Below, piece by piece: positions 27,527-36,623 of a stretch of DNA of 64,000 nucleotides (position 1 is the stretch's first letter; every line of letters begins with the position of its first letter). The translations under genes were made by a program, and so were the position numbers. The stretch comes from an uncultured Pseudomonadales bacterium. GTDB taxonomy: Bacteria > Pseudomonadota > Gammaproteobacteria > Pseudomonadales > Azotimanducaceae. Under the pieces are notes generated by a model, which saw nothing but the letters and a program-made list of their open reading frames with translations, did not search any database and was not told the origin of the DNA. The stretch lies in NCBI GenBank assembly GCA_958296295.1, contig OY282460.1:3456291-3520290 (forward strand). Direction: 5' to 3'.

Positions 27527-28105
27527 CTACGCGCCTTTCCGCTCGACGGCTGCGGCGAGCGTCTCGACATCCGCGCTTGAAGCGAGTCGCACGAAGCGGA
27601 TGTGAGCCCAGCGCGGCGCGGCCATCGCTCTTTTCATCTGCCGGCGCTTGCGGTTGTGCTGCGTGACGATCCACCACACGAGCGATTCCTCCCCACGCCA
27701 CAGTGCCAAATGCGGCCAGAAGCTCTCGCGGTTCGTGCCCCAAAGCAGCTCGGCGTCGCGCCAGCGTCTCCAGGATCGGTGCAACACGCGGTAAACCAAC
27801 AGCGGGGCTGGCAAATCGAGCCAGATGATGGTGCTCAATCGCGGCCAAAACGCGCGTTGAGCGGGGGCCGTGTAAGAACCGGCGGTGACCCAGCTTTCGC
27901 CTTGTGTGGCGCGGCGAAAGCGGCGTTCGAGTTCGGCCGGATCTTCGACGTTCAGATCCACCCAGCCAGGCAGCCAGTTGAGCGCATCCAGTTCCACGAA
28001 AGGCGCATCTATCGCCTTCGCCAGCCTCGCGGCCAACGTGCTCTTGCCCGAGCCGCTGTTGCCCGTTACGTGGATGCGCGGGCCGATGGGCGGTTCGGCA
28101 CGCAT
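27527..28105 (-). CDS. P-loop nucleoside kinase-like protein (FlaR/topology-modulation type)
   Basis: 192 residues with a Walker A loop near the N-terminus (IHVTGNSGSGKSTLAARLAK), followed by PFVELDALNWLPGW as in the adenylate-kinase-related family often labelled DNA topology modulation protein FlaR. Later blocks are WVTAGSY, TIIWLDLP, and a basic RKRRQMKRAM lid-like stretch. The true substrate of this family is unclear. It is convergent with the 370-aa gene and begins 3 bp after the pyrD stump. Confidence 0.75.
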   Translation of the reverse strand: MRAEPPIGPRIHVTGNSGSGKSTLAARLAKAIDAPFVELDALNWLPGWVDLNVEDPAELERRFRRATQGESWVTAGSYTAPAQRAFWPRLSTIIWLDLPAPLLVYRVLHRSWRRWRDAELLWGTNRESFWPHLALWRGEESLVWWIVTQHNRKRRQMKRAMAAPRWAHIRFVRLASSADVETLAAAVERKGA

Positions 28106-28108
28106 GGC

Positions 28109-28354
28109 CTATGCGGTCAAACGCCGCACGCGGGCCGGGCTTTCGTGGACGAGCGCCGAATACGCCTGTACGAGGTCCGCACCGGCGCTGAACATCGCCA
28201 GTGCGTCTGGGGCGCAGTCGATGCCGCCGACCGCGATGAGCGCCGCGCCGTCGCCGATGCGCTTGCGCGGTCTGCCGATGGTGTCGAGCGCCAGAGCAAA
28301 CAAGGGCTTGCCGGACAGCCCGCCTGGTTCGGCGGCGTTCTTCGACGCAAGCAT
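28109..28354 (-). pseudogene. pyrD: 3' stump of pyrD (dihydroorotate dehydrogenase)
   Basis: The 81-codon frame encodes only the end of PyrD: GGLSGKPLFALALD, ALIAVGGIDCAPDALAMF (FMN phosphate-binding part) and AGADLVQAYSALVHESP. The catalytic Ser/Lys region and the first ~250 residues are absent. The stump begins exactly within the right copy of the inverted repeat, whose ATG (28354) is in frame with it. The rearrangement that created the repeat copy may therefore have removed the rest. It cannot be active as dihydroorotate dehydrogenase. Confidence 0.8.
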
Positions 28355-28418
28355 CCCCGCTCTCCCCAGCTTGCCGAATCCGCGCAACTTGCCGGAGAGT
28401 AGCAGAACCCAAGACGAG
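28331..28418 (-). repeat. Dispersed repeat, right copy (inverted)
   Basis: Reverse complement of the repeat at 24532-24610. The 22-base core is 28389-28410. Together the two copies bracket a ~3.7 kb block. Confidence 0.75.
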
Positions 28419-28686
28419 CAGACTCTTCGATCCGGCGACATTCCGGCGGAGTTCCGCCGTCAGTCGCGGCGAGTGCGCCAAACGGCGCGGGCAGGGTGTA
28501 GAATGACGCGATCAAAGCCGATGTCCGTATTTTGTCTGCGTTCTACCGAAAGCGCCCCCTCCTCAGAGCAGCCTTTCCCCTGCCGCGTGCAGTTCTCGAC
28601 AGCGTAAACCTCGCGCCTCACAGGCCCGCGGGTGCCTTGAGCCCGCGCCGGAGAAGTGGCGCAGAGTCTCTTCAGCGGAGGCGCGC

Positions 28687-30579
28687 GTGAAGGGCGTCGG
28701 CGCCATGACGGCCGGCTACCGGGTGCCGGTGCGGGAGCGTTCGTCGATAAAGCACTTGGGGCACCTTCGCCGGCTGATGCCCTATGTGCGCCGCCACGCT
28801 TGGGTGCTGGTGTTGGCCATCGGCGGCATCTTGGCCACGCAGTTGGCGTTCAGCTTCATGCCGCAGTTGCTCAGCACGGCGATCAACAGCCTCACCTACG
28901 ATCACATCCCGCCCAACTACAAGGGGCCGGCGCTGGTCATGCTGGCGATAGCCTTGGTCCGGTCCGCCATCCACATCTTCGCGCGGCGCGCTTTGCGGCG
29001 CGTTTCCATTGCCGTCTGCTACGACGTGCGCAAGCGGCTGTTCAACCACATCCAGTACCAGGGGCCGAGCTTCTTCAACCGTTTCGACACCGGCGATTTG
29101 ATGTCGCGCTCCGTGAACGACGTGCGCATGGTGCGCATGGCGGTGTCGTTCGGCTGGGTGCAGATCGCCACGCTCATCTTCGGCTTGGGCGCTTCGCTCT
29201 TCTGGATGCTGCACATGTCCCCCGGCCTCACGGCGTGGGTGGTGATCCCGTTGCCGCTGGTCGCGCTCGTGGGCTTTGCGATGTCGCGCGGCATGTACCC
29301 CTACTTCCGCGAGCAACAGGAGGCTATGGCCCGCGTCAACTCGTTCACGCAGGAGAACATGAACGGCATCCGCACCATCCAGGCGATGGCGCAAGAGGAT
29401 CACGAGATCGGCCGTTTCAATCTGGCGAGCAGCAACTACGCCAAGAAGTTCTACCGCGCCACCCGCTACCGGGAGTTCATGGGCGTGGCGATGGGGTCGC
29501 TCACCACCATCTCCCCGCTCATCATTCTCTACCACGGTGGTGCACTCGTCATTTCGGGCGAGCTGGAGCTTGGCGACTACGCGGCCTTCTCCACCTACTT
29601 GATGATGCTCAGCCACTCGGTCACGCAAATCGGCTGGTCGCTCGCCATGTTCGTCGGCGCCGCGGCCGGCACCGAGCGGATTTTCCAAGTGCTGGACGCC
29701 AAGCCGGAAGTGGCGGATGAACCGCGCGGGAAGACGCCGCGGAACGTGGCCGGGCATTTGGAGTTTCGCGGTTTCTCGTACCGCCACCCGGGCGCGCCTC
29801 GGGACACCGTTGGACGCATCGACATCCGCGTAAACGCCGGCGAGACGGTGGCGTTGCTCGGTCGAGTGGGGTCTGGCAAGTCGACCATTCTGGAGGCCGC
29901 GGTGCGGCTTGTGGACACGCCGCCCGGCCAGGTTTTCCTCGACGGCCACGACATCCGCGATTTCCCCATACGGCGTTTGCGGCAGTTGGTTTCGCTGGTG
30001 CCGCAGGACCCGTTCCTGTTCTCCGCGACGCTGCGCGAGAACCTCACCTACGATGATCCAAGCCGCGAGGACGAGGCGATTTGGGACGCGGTGGAGGCCG
30101 CGGGGCTCGGCCGCACCGTGCGCGAAGATCTCAACGACGCGTTGAATACCGTGGTGGGCGAACGCGGCATCACGCTATCCGGCGGACAGAAGCAGCGCGC
30201 CACCTTGGCCCGCGGTCTCATTCGCCACGCGCCGGTGCTCTTGCTCGACGACTGCTTCTCCAGCGTGGACACGCAAACCGAGGAGCAGATCCTGAGCGGG
30301 CTGGAGCGGCTGCGCTCGGACAAGACGACGGTGCTCATCTCGCACCGCGTCTCCACGGCTCGCCACGCCGATCGCATCTACATCATCGACAACGGCCGCG
30401 TGCTCGAATCCGGCACCCACGCCGAGTTGCTTGCCAAGGGCGGCTACTACGCCGAATTGGAGGTTGTCCAGAGCAATCAAGAACGCGATCGGTCGCGCAA
30501 GAGCGCCCTTCTCCACCATTTGGAGGATGGCGACGAGGAAACCCGCGAGGCGCCGGCCTCGCAGGCGGCCGGAGCATGA
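28687..30579 (+). CDS. Heterodimeric ABC exporter subunit 1 (MdlA-like)
   Basis: 630 residues: six predicted membrane helices in ~1-320, then an ATPase domain with Walker A LLGRVGSGKST, signature LSGGQKQR and Walker B PVLLLDDCFSSVD. The Walker B has Asp where the catalytic Glu is normally found, so this subunit's own ATP site is degenerate, as in MdlA, TM287 and BmrC. The GTG start at 28687 has GGAGG at 28677-28681; an ATG at 28705 is the alternative. Its stop overlaps the next start in ATGA. The exported substrate is unknown. Confidence 0.9.
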   Translation: MKGVGAMTAGYRVPVRERSSIKHLGHLRRLMPYVRRHAWVLVLAIGGILATQLAFSFMPQLLSTAINSLTYDHIPPNYKGPALVMLAIALVRSAIHIFARRALRRVSIAVCYDVRKRLFNHIQYQGPSFFNRFDTGDLMSRSVNDVRMVRMAVSFGWVQIATLIFGLGASLFWMLHMSPGLTAWVVIPLPLVALVGFAMSRGMYPYFREQQEAMARVNSFTQENMNGIRTIQAMAQEDHEIGRFNLASSNYAKKFYRATRYREFMGVAMGSLTTISPLIILYHGGALVISGELELGDYAAFSTYLMMLSHSVTQIGWSLAMFVGAAAGTERIFQVLDAKPEVADEPRGKTPRNVAGHLEFRGFSYRHPGAPRDTVGRIDIRVNAGETVALLGRVGSGKSTILEAAVRLVDTPPGQVFLDGHDIRDFPIRRLRQLVSLVPQDPFLFSATLRENLTYDDPSREDEAIWDAVEAAGLGRTVREDLNDALNTVVGERGITLSGGQKQRATLARGLIRHAPVLLLDDCFSSVDTQTEEQILSGLERLRSDKTTVLISHRVSTARHADRIYIIDNGRVLESGTHAELLAKGGYYAELEVVQSNQERDRSRKSALLHHLEDGDEETREAPASQAAGA

Positions 30580-32720
30580 GTGTGAGCGCCCCCGCCACCG
30601 CCGCGGCACCCCCGCCGATGCGCAACTACTCGGCCTTCGACGCGCAGTTGACGCATCAGGCGCTCAACATGCGGCTGTTTCTGCGGCTGCTGAAGTGGGC
30701 GAAGCCGTATCGGATGACGCTCATCGTCAGCGCCATCTTGATCATCATCGGCTCGGCGTTGTCCACCCTCACGCCGGTGCTGCAAAACCGCATCATCGTG
30801 GACGAGATCCTCGCCCCCGGGGCCGCCGCGAGCGCCCGCGCCGCTGTTGCCGACGGCGCTGTGGATGCGGCGGACGCGGCGACGCAAGCGGCGCCGGCGG
30901 CGACCGACGCCGCTGACGCGCCCGAGGGGTTGGCGGACACGGCCCGGGAATTGCCGCACTACGGTTTGCTCACCTTTCTCAACTGGCTGACGGATCACAC
31001 CGCCCTGCGCCCGTTGGCCGTGGCGGTGGGCATGTACATCGCCATGTTCGTCGCGCAGACGCTGATCGGCGTGGCGCAGCAGTTGCTGCTCACGAGCGGG
31101 GCGTTGAAGACGCTGCGCGATCTGCGCATCGATCTGTTCGCGTCGCTGGAGCGCAAACCGGCGTCGTTCTACGACCACGTCGCCGTTGGCCGCGTGATGA
31201 CGCGGGTCACCAACGATGTGGAGAACCTGTTCGAGCTGCTGGTCGGCTTCGTCGGGCGGGCCGGCATCCTGTGCCCGTTTTTCCTGTCGCTCGCCATCAT
31301 GCTGGATTACAGCTTTTTCCTCACCAGCATCGGCCTCGTGATGATTCCCATCACCGCCGCCTCCACGTTCCTGTTCCGCTACCTGATGCGGCGCATCTTC
31401 CGCCTGATTCGCGATTCGGTCTCCGCGCTCAACCAATACATGCAGGAGGATCTGATCGGCATCGAGGTGGTGCAACTTTGTGGCCGGGAGGAAGCCAACT
31501 CCGCGGAATACCGGCGTCTAAACGGCGCCAACCGAGATTTCGAGTACCGCGCCATCAACTACGAGGTGGTTTTCGAGACGTTCAACATGAACTTGGCGAG
31601 CATCGCCTCGGTGTGCCTGTTGTGGTTCGGCGGCGGCGAGGTGGTGCAGCAATCCATCAGCCTCGGCGTGCTGCTGTTGTTCAACCAGTACCTCACCATG
31701 ATGGTGATGCCCATCGAATCCGTGGGCCGCTTCTTCAACACGTTGTTCCGGGCCATGGCCTCCGGCGAGCGCATCTTCCAGGCCTTGGATTGGGACGAGC
31801 GGCTGCACGAGCCGGACAAACCCGTGCCGCTGCCGGATCGGTTGCGCGGCGAGGTGGAGTTCAAGAACACGCGCTTCGGCTACGCGGGCGGCGAGGACGT
31901 GCTACACGGCGTTTCGTTCCGCATCGCCCCCGGCGAGAAACTCGCCATCGTCGGCCCCACCGGCTCGGGCAAGAGCACGATCATCCGCCTCTTGGCGCGC
32001 TTCTACGACTTCGACGACGGCATGATCTTCCTGGACGGCGTGGACGTGAACCGCATCGCTTCCAGCGACTTGCGCAAGCGCGTTGGCGTGGTGCTGCAGG
32101 ACTTTCACATCTTCTCCGGCACCTTGGCGGAGAACATCTCGCTCAACAACCCCGACATCAGCCCGGAGCGCGTGCGCTGGGCGGCGCGGGCCGTGAACGC
32201 CGATCGGTTCATTCGGGAACTGCCCGACGGCTACGACACCGAACTCGCCCAACGCGGCCACAATCTCTCGCAAGGCCAGCAGCAACTGGTCGCCTTCGCC
32301 CGGGTGCTCGCCGCGGACCCGGAAATACTGGTGCTGGACGAGGCCACCTCCTCCATAGACACAGGCACCGAACTCATCATCCAAGATGCCCTGCACAAGC
32401 TCACCGAGGGCCGCACGTCCATCATCATCGCCCACCGCCTGCAGACCATCCAGGAGTGCGACCGGGTGCTGGTGCTGCACCACGGAACGGTCAAGGAGCT
32501 CGGCACCCACGAAGAGCTGATCGCGCTCGGCGGCATCTACCACACGTTGAACGAACTGCAATTCCAAGACAGCAAAGTGGCCGCCGAGCTCGCCGGCGAG
32601 CCCGACGAGAGGAAACCCCGGCAACGCTGGATGGAAAGCCCCGGCGAAGACGAGGACGTGCCCTTCCCGGAAACCGATCCGCAAACGCAAGTGGGCGGCG
32701 GCCCGGCCATGCGCGGCTAA
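30576..32720 (+). CDS. Heterodimeric ABC exporter subunit 2 (MdlB-like)
   Basis: 714 residues. The membrane domain is followed by an ATPase with Walker A VGPTGSGKSTI and normal Walker B LVLDEATSSID, but the signature is LSQGQQQ in place of LSGGQ. Together with subunit 1 this leaves one working and one degenerate ATP site. Between helices 1 and 2 (~residues 80-125) is an Ala/Asp-rich insertion (AAVADGAVDAADAATQAAPA and on) not usual for the family. The C-terminal ~50 residues are charged and Pro-rich. It is translationally coupled to subunit 1. Confidence 0.9.
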   Translation: MSVSAPATAAAPPPMRNYSAFDAQLTHQALNMRLFLRLLKWAKPYRMTLIVSAILIIIGSALSTLTPVLQNRIIVDEILAPGAAASARAAVADGAVDAADAATQAAPAATDAADAPEGLADTARELPHYGLLTFLNWLTDHTALRPLAVAVGMYIAMFVAQTLIGVAQQLLLTSGALKTLRDLRIDLFASLERKPASFYDHVAVGRVMTRVTNDVENLFELLVGFVGRAGILCPFFLSLAIMLDYSFFLTSIGLVMIPITAASTFLFRYLMRRIFRLIRDSVSALNQYMQEDLIGIEVVQLCGREEANSAEYRRLNGANRDFEYRAINYEVVFETFNMNLASIASVCLLWFGGGEVVQQSISLGVLLLFNQYLTMMVMPIESVGRFFNTLFRAMASGERIFQALDWDERLHEPDKPVPLPDRLRGEVEFKNTRFGYAGGEDVLHGVSFRIAPGEKLAIVGPTGSGKSTIIRLLARFYDFDDGMIFLDGVDVNRIASSDLRKRVGVVLQDFHIFSGTLAENISLNNPDISPERVRWAARAVNADRFIRELPDGYDTELAQRGHNLSQGQQQLVAFARVLAADPEILVLDEATSSIDTGTELIIQDALHKLTEGRTSIIIAHRLQTIQECDRVLVLHHGTVKELGTHEELIALGGIYHTLNELQFQDSKVAAELAGEPDERKPRQRWMESPGEDEDVPFPETDPQTQVGGGPAMRG

Positions 32721-32731
32721 AGCGACTCGCG

Positions 32732-34525
32732 CTATTCGCCCTTCAACCGGGGCGGGCGGCTTTCGCGTTCGGTGCGGATCAGCGCTTGGTAGAGCGGTTC
32801 CCGGGCGGCCAGCTCCTCGTGCGTGCCGACGTCCACCACCCGGCCTCGGTCCATCACCACTATGCGGTCGGCGCGCCGCACCGTGCGCAGCCGGTGGGCG
32901 ATCACGAGCACCGTGGAGGTCTTCGCCAGCTCGTCCACCGCCGCCTCGACGGCGCGTTCGCTATCGGGGTCCAAAGCGCTCGTCGCTTCGTCTAGCAAGT
33001 ACGCCGGCGGGCGCAGCAAAATCGCCCGCGCCAAGTTGACGCGTTGCCGCTGGCCGCCGGAAAGCTGGCTGCCGACTTCGCCGAGATCGGTGTCGTAGCC
33101 GTTCGGCAAGGTCTCGATGAAGTCGTGGATGTACGCCAGCCGCGCCGCCCGGCGTATCTCCTCAAGCGAAGAATCTTCGCGCCCGTAGGCGATGTTGTAG
33201 GCGACGGTGCCGGAGACGAGATGCTCGGCCTGCGGCACGAAGCCGAACAGCGAACGCCATGCTTCGAGGGGATGATCCGCGGCGTCCACGCCGTTGCCCA
33301 GCACCCGACCGGTATTGGGTTCCACGAGCCTCAGCAGCACGGCGAACAATGTGGATTTGCCGGCGCCGGACGGGCCGACGATGGCCACCCGGGTGCCGGC
33401 GGGAACCGCGAAGCTCACGTTGGAGAGCGCGTTCTCGGCGCGTGCGGGGTAGCGGTGGCTCACCGCCTCGAACGCCAAATCCACGCCGTTGGTGGCGAGC
33501 TTTCCCGCGTGCCGCGGGGCCGGCCCGGCGCAGGTCGGCGAAGCTTGCAGCAGCGCCACGATCCGGGCCGTGCGGCCAACGACGTTGCTTGCCGCGGTGA
33601 CGAGGTTCAGCAGTTGAAAGCCGGCCGTGCCGGCGCGCAGCATCAACAACAGGAATGCGACGTTGGCACCGCGCTTGATGCTGCCCACCGCGGCTTCGGG
33701 ATCGATCTCGGACGTGCCGTAGAGCACCAGCGCGGCGAGGCCGGTGAAGGCGAGCGCCAGCACGGCGTTGCTGAAGCCCAAGCGCAGGCGCAACGAGGCG
33801 AGAAAGTGCCTCGCCACGCGATCCGCCGCATCGCCGAAGCGCCGGCTTTCGCGCTCCACTTGGTTGAAGGCATGCACCACCGGCCAGTTGCGGAACGCCT
33901 CGCCGGCCCGCTGACCCGCTTGGGCTTCCGCGTTTTGGGTGCGCTCGCCCAGGCGCCGCAGGCCGCGCATCACCGCCAGCGCCGGCAGCAGCAGAAGGAA
34001 CGCCGCGATGCCGTAGCCGGAATCGCCGTTGTCGCCGGTGGCGGGCATGGCAGAGCGCACATAGAGGGCGCCGCCCAGGCCGAACGCGCAATTGAGCACG
34101 GCGAGGAACATGCCGGGCATCTCTCCGCCGAGGAAGTTGCCGAGCGTGGCGGTGTCGGCGATGACGCGGGTTTGCAATTCGCCGCTTGCGTCTTCGTCGA
34201 TGGCGCGACCGCCGCGCCGCAGAATGCGCGTGAAAAGCCGTCGCCTGATCTTGCGCACCACCTGGGTGCCGACCCAGCTCATCGCGTAGGTGTGCAAGAA
34301 GCCCAAAGCGGCGTAGAGCGCTATCGCCGCCGCCGCAACGCGAAAGTAGCCGTCCGCCTTGCTCGCCAGCGCCGGATCCGAGAGCACCGCGTCCAGGTTG
34401 CCGCCGATCCACAATCCGAACGCCAGAAACAGGAGAGCGGCGAGGAGGCTCGCGCAATAGGCGAGGACGACGATTCCGATGTGCGGCCGAACGAACGGCC
34501 AGACGGCGGCGAGGAAACCGCCCAC
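32732..34525 (-). CDS. Homodimeric-type ABC exporter (MsbA-like)
   Basis: 597 residues with an N-terminal membrane domain (helices from ~15, 60, 140, 165, 250 and 280) and a full ATPase domain: VGPSGAGKSTLFAVLLR, SQLSGGQRQRVNLARAI, YLLDEATSALD, and the H-loop VLVIAHRLRTV. All catalytic residues are consensus, so it should work as a homodimer exporting lipid, glycolipid or drug. It is convergent with the MdlAB-like pair (12 bp apart) and lies 13 bp after the desaturase gene, so the two minus-strand genes may be co-transcribed. Confidence 0.88.
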   Translation of the reverse strand: MGGFLAAVWPFVRPHIGIVVLAYCASLLAALLFLAFGLWIGGNLDAVLSDPALASKADGYFRVAAAAIALYAALGFLHTYAMSWVGTQVVRKIRRRLFTRILRRGGRAIDEDASGELQTRVIADTATLGNFLGGEMPGMFLAVLNCAFGLGGALYVRSAMPATGDNGDSGYGIAAFLLLLPALAVMRGLRRLGERTQNAEAQAGQRAGEAFRNWPVVHAFNQVERESRRFGDAADRVARHFLASLRLRLGFSNAVLALAFTGLAALVLYGTSEIDPEAAVGSIKRGANVAFLLLMLRAGTAGFQLLNLVTAASNVVGRTARIVALLQASPTCAGPAPRHAGKLATNGVDLAFEAVSHRYPARAENALSNVSFAVPAGTRVAIVGPSGAGKSTLFAVLLRLVEPNTGRVLGNGVDAADHPLEAWRSLFGFVPQAEHLVSGTVAYNIAYGREDSSLEEIRRAARLAYIHDFIETLPNGYDTDLGEVGSQLSGGQRQRVNLARAILLRPPAYLLDEATSALDPDSERAVEAAVDELAKTSTVLVIAHRLRTVRRADRIVVMDRGRVVDVGTHEELAAREPLYQALIRTERESRPPRLKGE

Positions 34526-34538
34526 GCGAGCGCCCCGG

Positions 34539-35645
34539 CTACCGCGCGGCTCGGGTCGGCACCTTGGGCACGTACCGGAAGTTCGGATCCGCCAGGAACT
34601 TGCGTTTCAGAGCGAGCATTTCGCGCCAAGTGGCCCACAGGCCGTGCGGCGCCGGCGGCAGGTCGTGCAGGATGGCGCGGCGCAGCTTCGGCAAGTTGTA
34701 GAACGGCACGGCCGGGTACATGTGGTGCTCCAAGTGGTACTGCATGTTCCAGTAATAGAAAGCCGGCAACCACGAACAGGTGAAGGTGCGCGTGTTCATG
34801 CGAAAGTCCGGGATGTCGGAGTTCAGGCCATAGTGCTGCGGCACCCCGCACAAGAAACCCAGCCAACCGCAGTAGAACGTCCCGAAGGTGTAGACCACGA
34901 TGAGAAACCAGTGGCCCGAAAGCGCGAACGCCGCCGCGATCAGGGCGTGTCCGCCAAGCAGGACGCGCGCCCAAGCGCGATGCCGGCGACGCAGCGCCAC
35001 GTCCGAAGCCGGCAGCACATGCTCGTACCAGTCGCCGCGCACCTCGCCGCGAGCGTGCCGCCAAACCACCTTGAGCCGCTGCCATGTGGCTTGGGGATTC
35101 CATGCCACCAGGGCTAGCCAAACCCGCGGCCGGCGAAAGCTGAACTTGATCGGCAGGCGCACTTCGCCATCGTGGCGGGCGTGGCAGGTGGCTTGGTGGT
35201 GGATGGCGTGGCTTTGCTGGTACCAGATGTGGTCCGACCAACTGATGAAGGCGTACACGCGCTCGAAAAAGTCGTTCAGCGCTCGGGACTTGAACACCGT
35301 GCGGTGCTGCAGCTCGTGGACCGCGATGAGCCCCATGAACGGGCCGATGGTGCCGTGGACGAACAGCGCCAGCACCAGCAGTGGCACCGCCCAGGGCCAA
35401 GTGTCGCCGTTTATGCCGCGGAACACGTAGTAGGCGAGGGCGCCGGTGGCGAAGAACAGGCCGAGGTGGCAGAGCGTTTGCGTCCAGCCGCGCAAGTCGT
35501 TGCGGCGCATCAGCTCGGTCAACACGTCTTTGTCGATGGGGCTGCGGTACCAGCGGATGCGATGGTCGTTGGCGAACGCCGGCGGCCCGGCCGGGGGCGT
35601 TCGCGCGGGTGCGGTTTGGTTAGCGAGTGGGGTCGGGGCTGTCAT
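34539..35645 (-). CDS. Fatty acid desaturase-like membrane di-iron enzyme
   Basis: 368 residues with the His boxes of membrane desaturases and hydroxylases: HELQH (~128), HAIHHQ (~163) and HLEHH (~308), plus hydrophobic helices at ~60-115 and ~230-265. The enzyme would use O2 and electrons to desaturate or hydroxylate an acyl chain or related lipid. Position upstream of an ABC exporter gene on the same strand hints at a lipid-linked function. The exact substrate cannot be told from sequence. Confidence 0.85.
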   Translation of the reverse strand: MTAPTPLANQTAPARTPPAGPPAFANDHRIRWYRSPIDKDVLTELMRRNDLRGWTQTLCHLGLFFATGALAYYVFRGINGDTWPWAVPLLVLALFVHGTIGPFMGLIAVHELQHRTVFKSRALNDFFERVYAFISWSDHIWYQQSHAIHHQATCHARHDGEVRLPIKFSFRRPRVWLALVAWNPQATWQRLKVVWRHARGEVRGDWYEHVLPASDVALRRRHRAWARVLLGGHALIAAAFALSGHWFLIVVYTFGTFYCGWLGFLCGVPQHYGLNSDIPDFRMNTRTFTCSWLPAFYYWNMQYHLEHHMYPAVPFYNLPKLRRAILHDLPPAPHGLWATWREMLALKRKFLADPNFRYVPKVPTRAAR

Positions 35646-35696
35646 TGCGTGTTTACTCGGCTGCGAAGGCGGGCGCGTGGCGGGACAAACAGGGGC

Positions 35697-36623
35697 CTAT
35701 TGCACGGGCGCGAAATTCGTCACGCTCGCCCGCATCACGTCGCGCTGTTCGTTGATGAGCAGCAGGCTGTCGTCGTCCACCCACGCCACCGCCTCAAGTT
35801 GTTTGACCACCTTCGGCGCCAGGGCGAGCTTCCACGTTCGCCCGGCGAACCAGTTGCCCCCGGCCTTGGGCCGCTCGAAAAGCCACAACGCCTCGTAGCT
35901 CGCCACCACCAGCCGCGCGCCGTCGGCGGCCAACGCCGCGTCGGTGGCGGCCAGAATGCCGTCGTGTCGGCCCACCAGCGTGAGCGCGTTCTCGCGGTCG
36001 GTGTGGGTGGTGTCCAAGCGGTAGAGCTTTGCGCCCCGCTCCAAGCGGTCTATGCGCTTGGACTGGCGATGCTTCGTGATGAAATGCAACTTGCCGTCGA
36101 ACACGAATATCGATTCGCAATCGAAGTGCCAATCGTCGCCCGGATGCTCTTCTTGGTCCGGGTAGCGCACGGGCAGAAAGACGAGCGCGCGCATCTTGTC
36201 CACCGCGCGCGGGTCCGGTTCGTGAACAAGGTACACGCCGAGATCCCGTCTGGCGTTGCCGTTGTTGCCGACGTCGGCAATGTACAGCACGCCCTCGTGC
36301 AAGGCGATGGCCTCCCAATCGAAGTGGGCCGCGTTGGCGATGGCGTGACCCTCCCATTCTTCGAGCGTCGTCCGCCGCCACGCCGGCCATATGGGTCGGC
36401 CGGCCGCGTCTATGGCGAACAACCGCGGCGAATCGCCGCTGTCGTTGTGCGTCCAATAGAAGTCGCCGCGCGCGGACTTGACGAGGCCGCTTATCTCCGC
36501 CAGCGCGGGATGCGAAGCCCGCCCGACGACCTCCACCTCACCCCTCGCCGCGAACGCGAACACGAACGCCGCGAGCGCGGCCGCGACCCGTCCGGTCGCC
36601 CGCCGGACGGACGGTTCAGGCAT
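35697..36623 (-). CDS. Exported beta-propeller-like protein of unknown function
   Basis: 308 residues with an N-terminal signal peptide (RVAAALAAFVFAFAARG). The body has repeated beta motifs, each with WTHNDSGDSPRLFAIDAAG, YIADVGNNGNARRDLGVYL, KLHFITKH and DSLLLINEQRD, as in secreted propeller proteins related to SMP-30 or phytase-like folds. No catalytic residues are identified. The start overlaps the 3' end of the preceding Tat-type gene by 8 bp, suggesting an operon of two exported proteins. Confidence 0.72.
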   Translation of the reverse strand: MPEPSVRRATGRVAAALAAFVFAFAARGEVEVVGRASHPALAEISGLVKSARGDFYWTHNDSGDSPRLFAIDAAGRPIWPAWRRTTLEEWEGHAIANAAHFDWEAIALHEGVLYIADVGNNGNARRDLGVYLVHEPDPRAVDKMRALVFLPVRYPDQEEHPGDDWHFDCESIFVFDGKLHFITKHRQSKRIDRLERGAKLYRLDTTHTDRENALTLVGRHDGILAATDAALAADGARLVVASYEALWLFERPKAGGNWFAGRTWKLALAPKVVKQLEAVAWVDDDSLLLINEQRDVMRASVTNFAPVQ

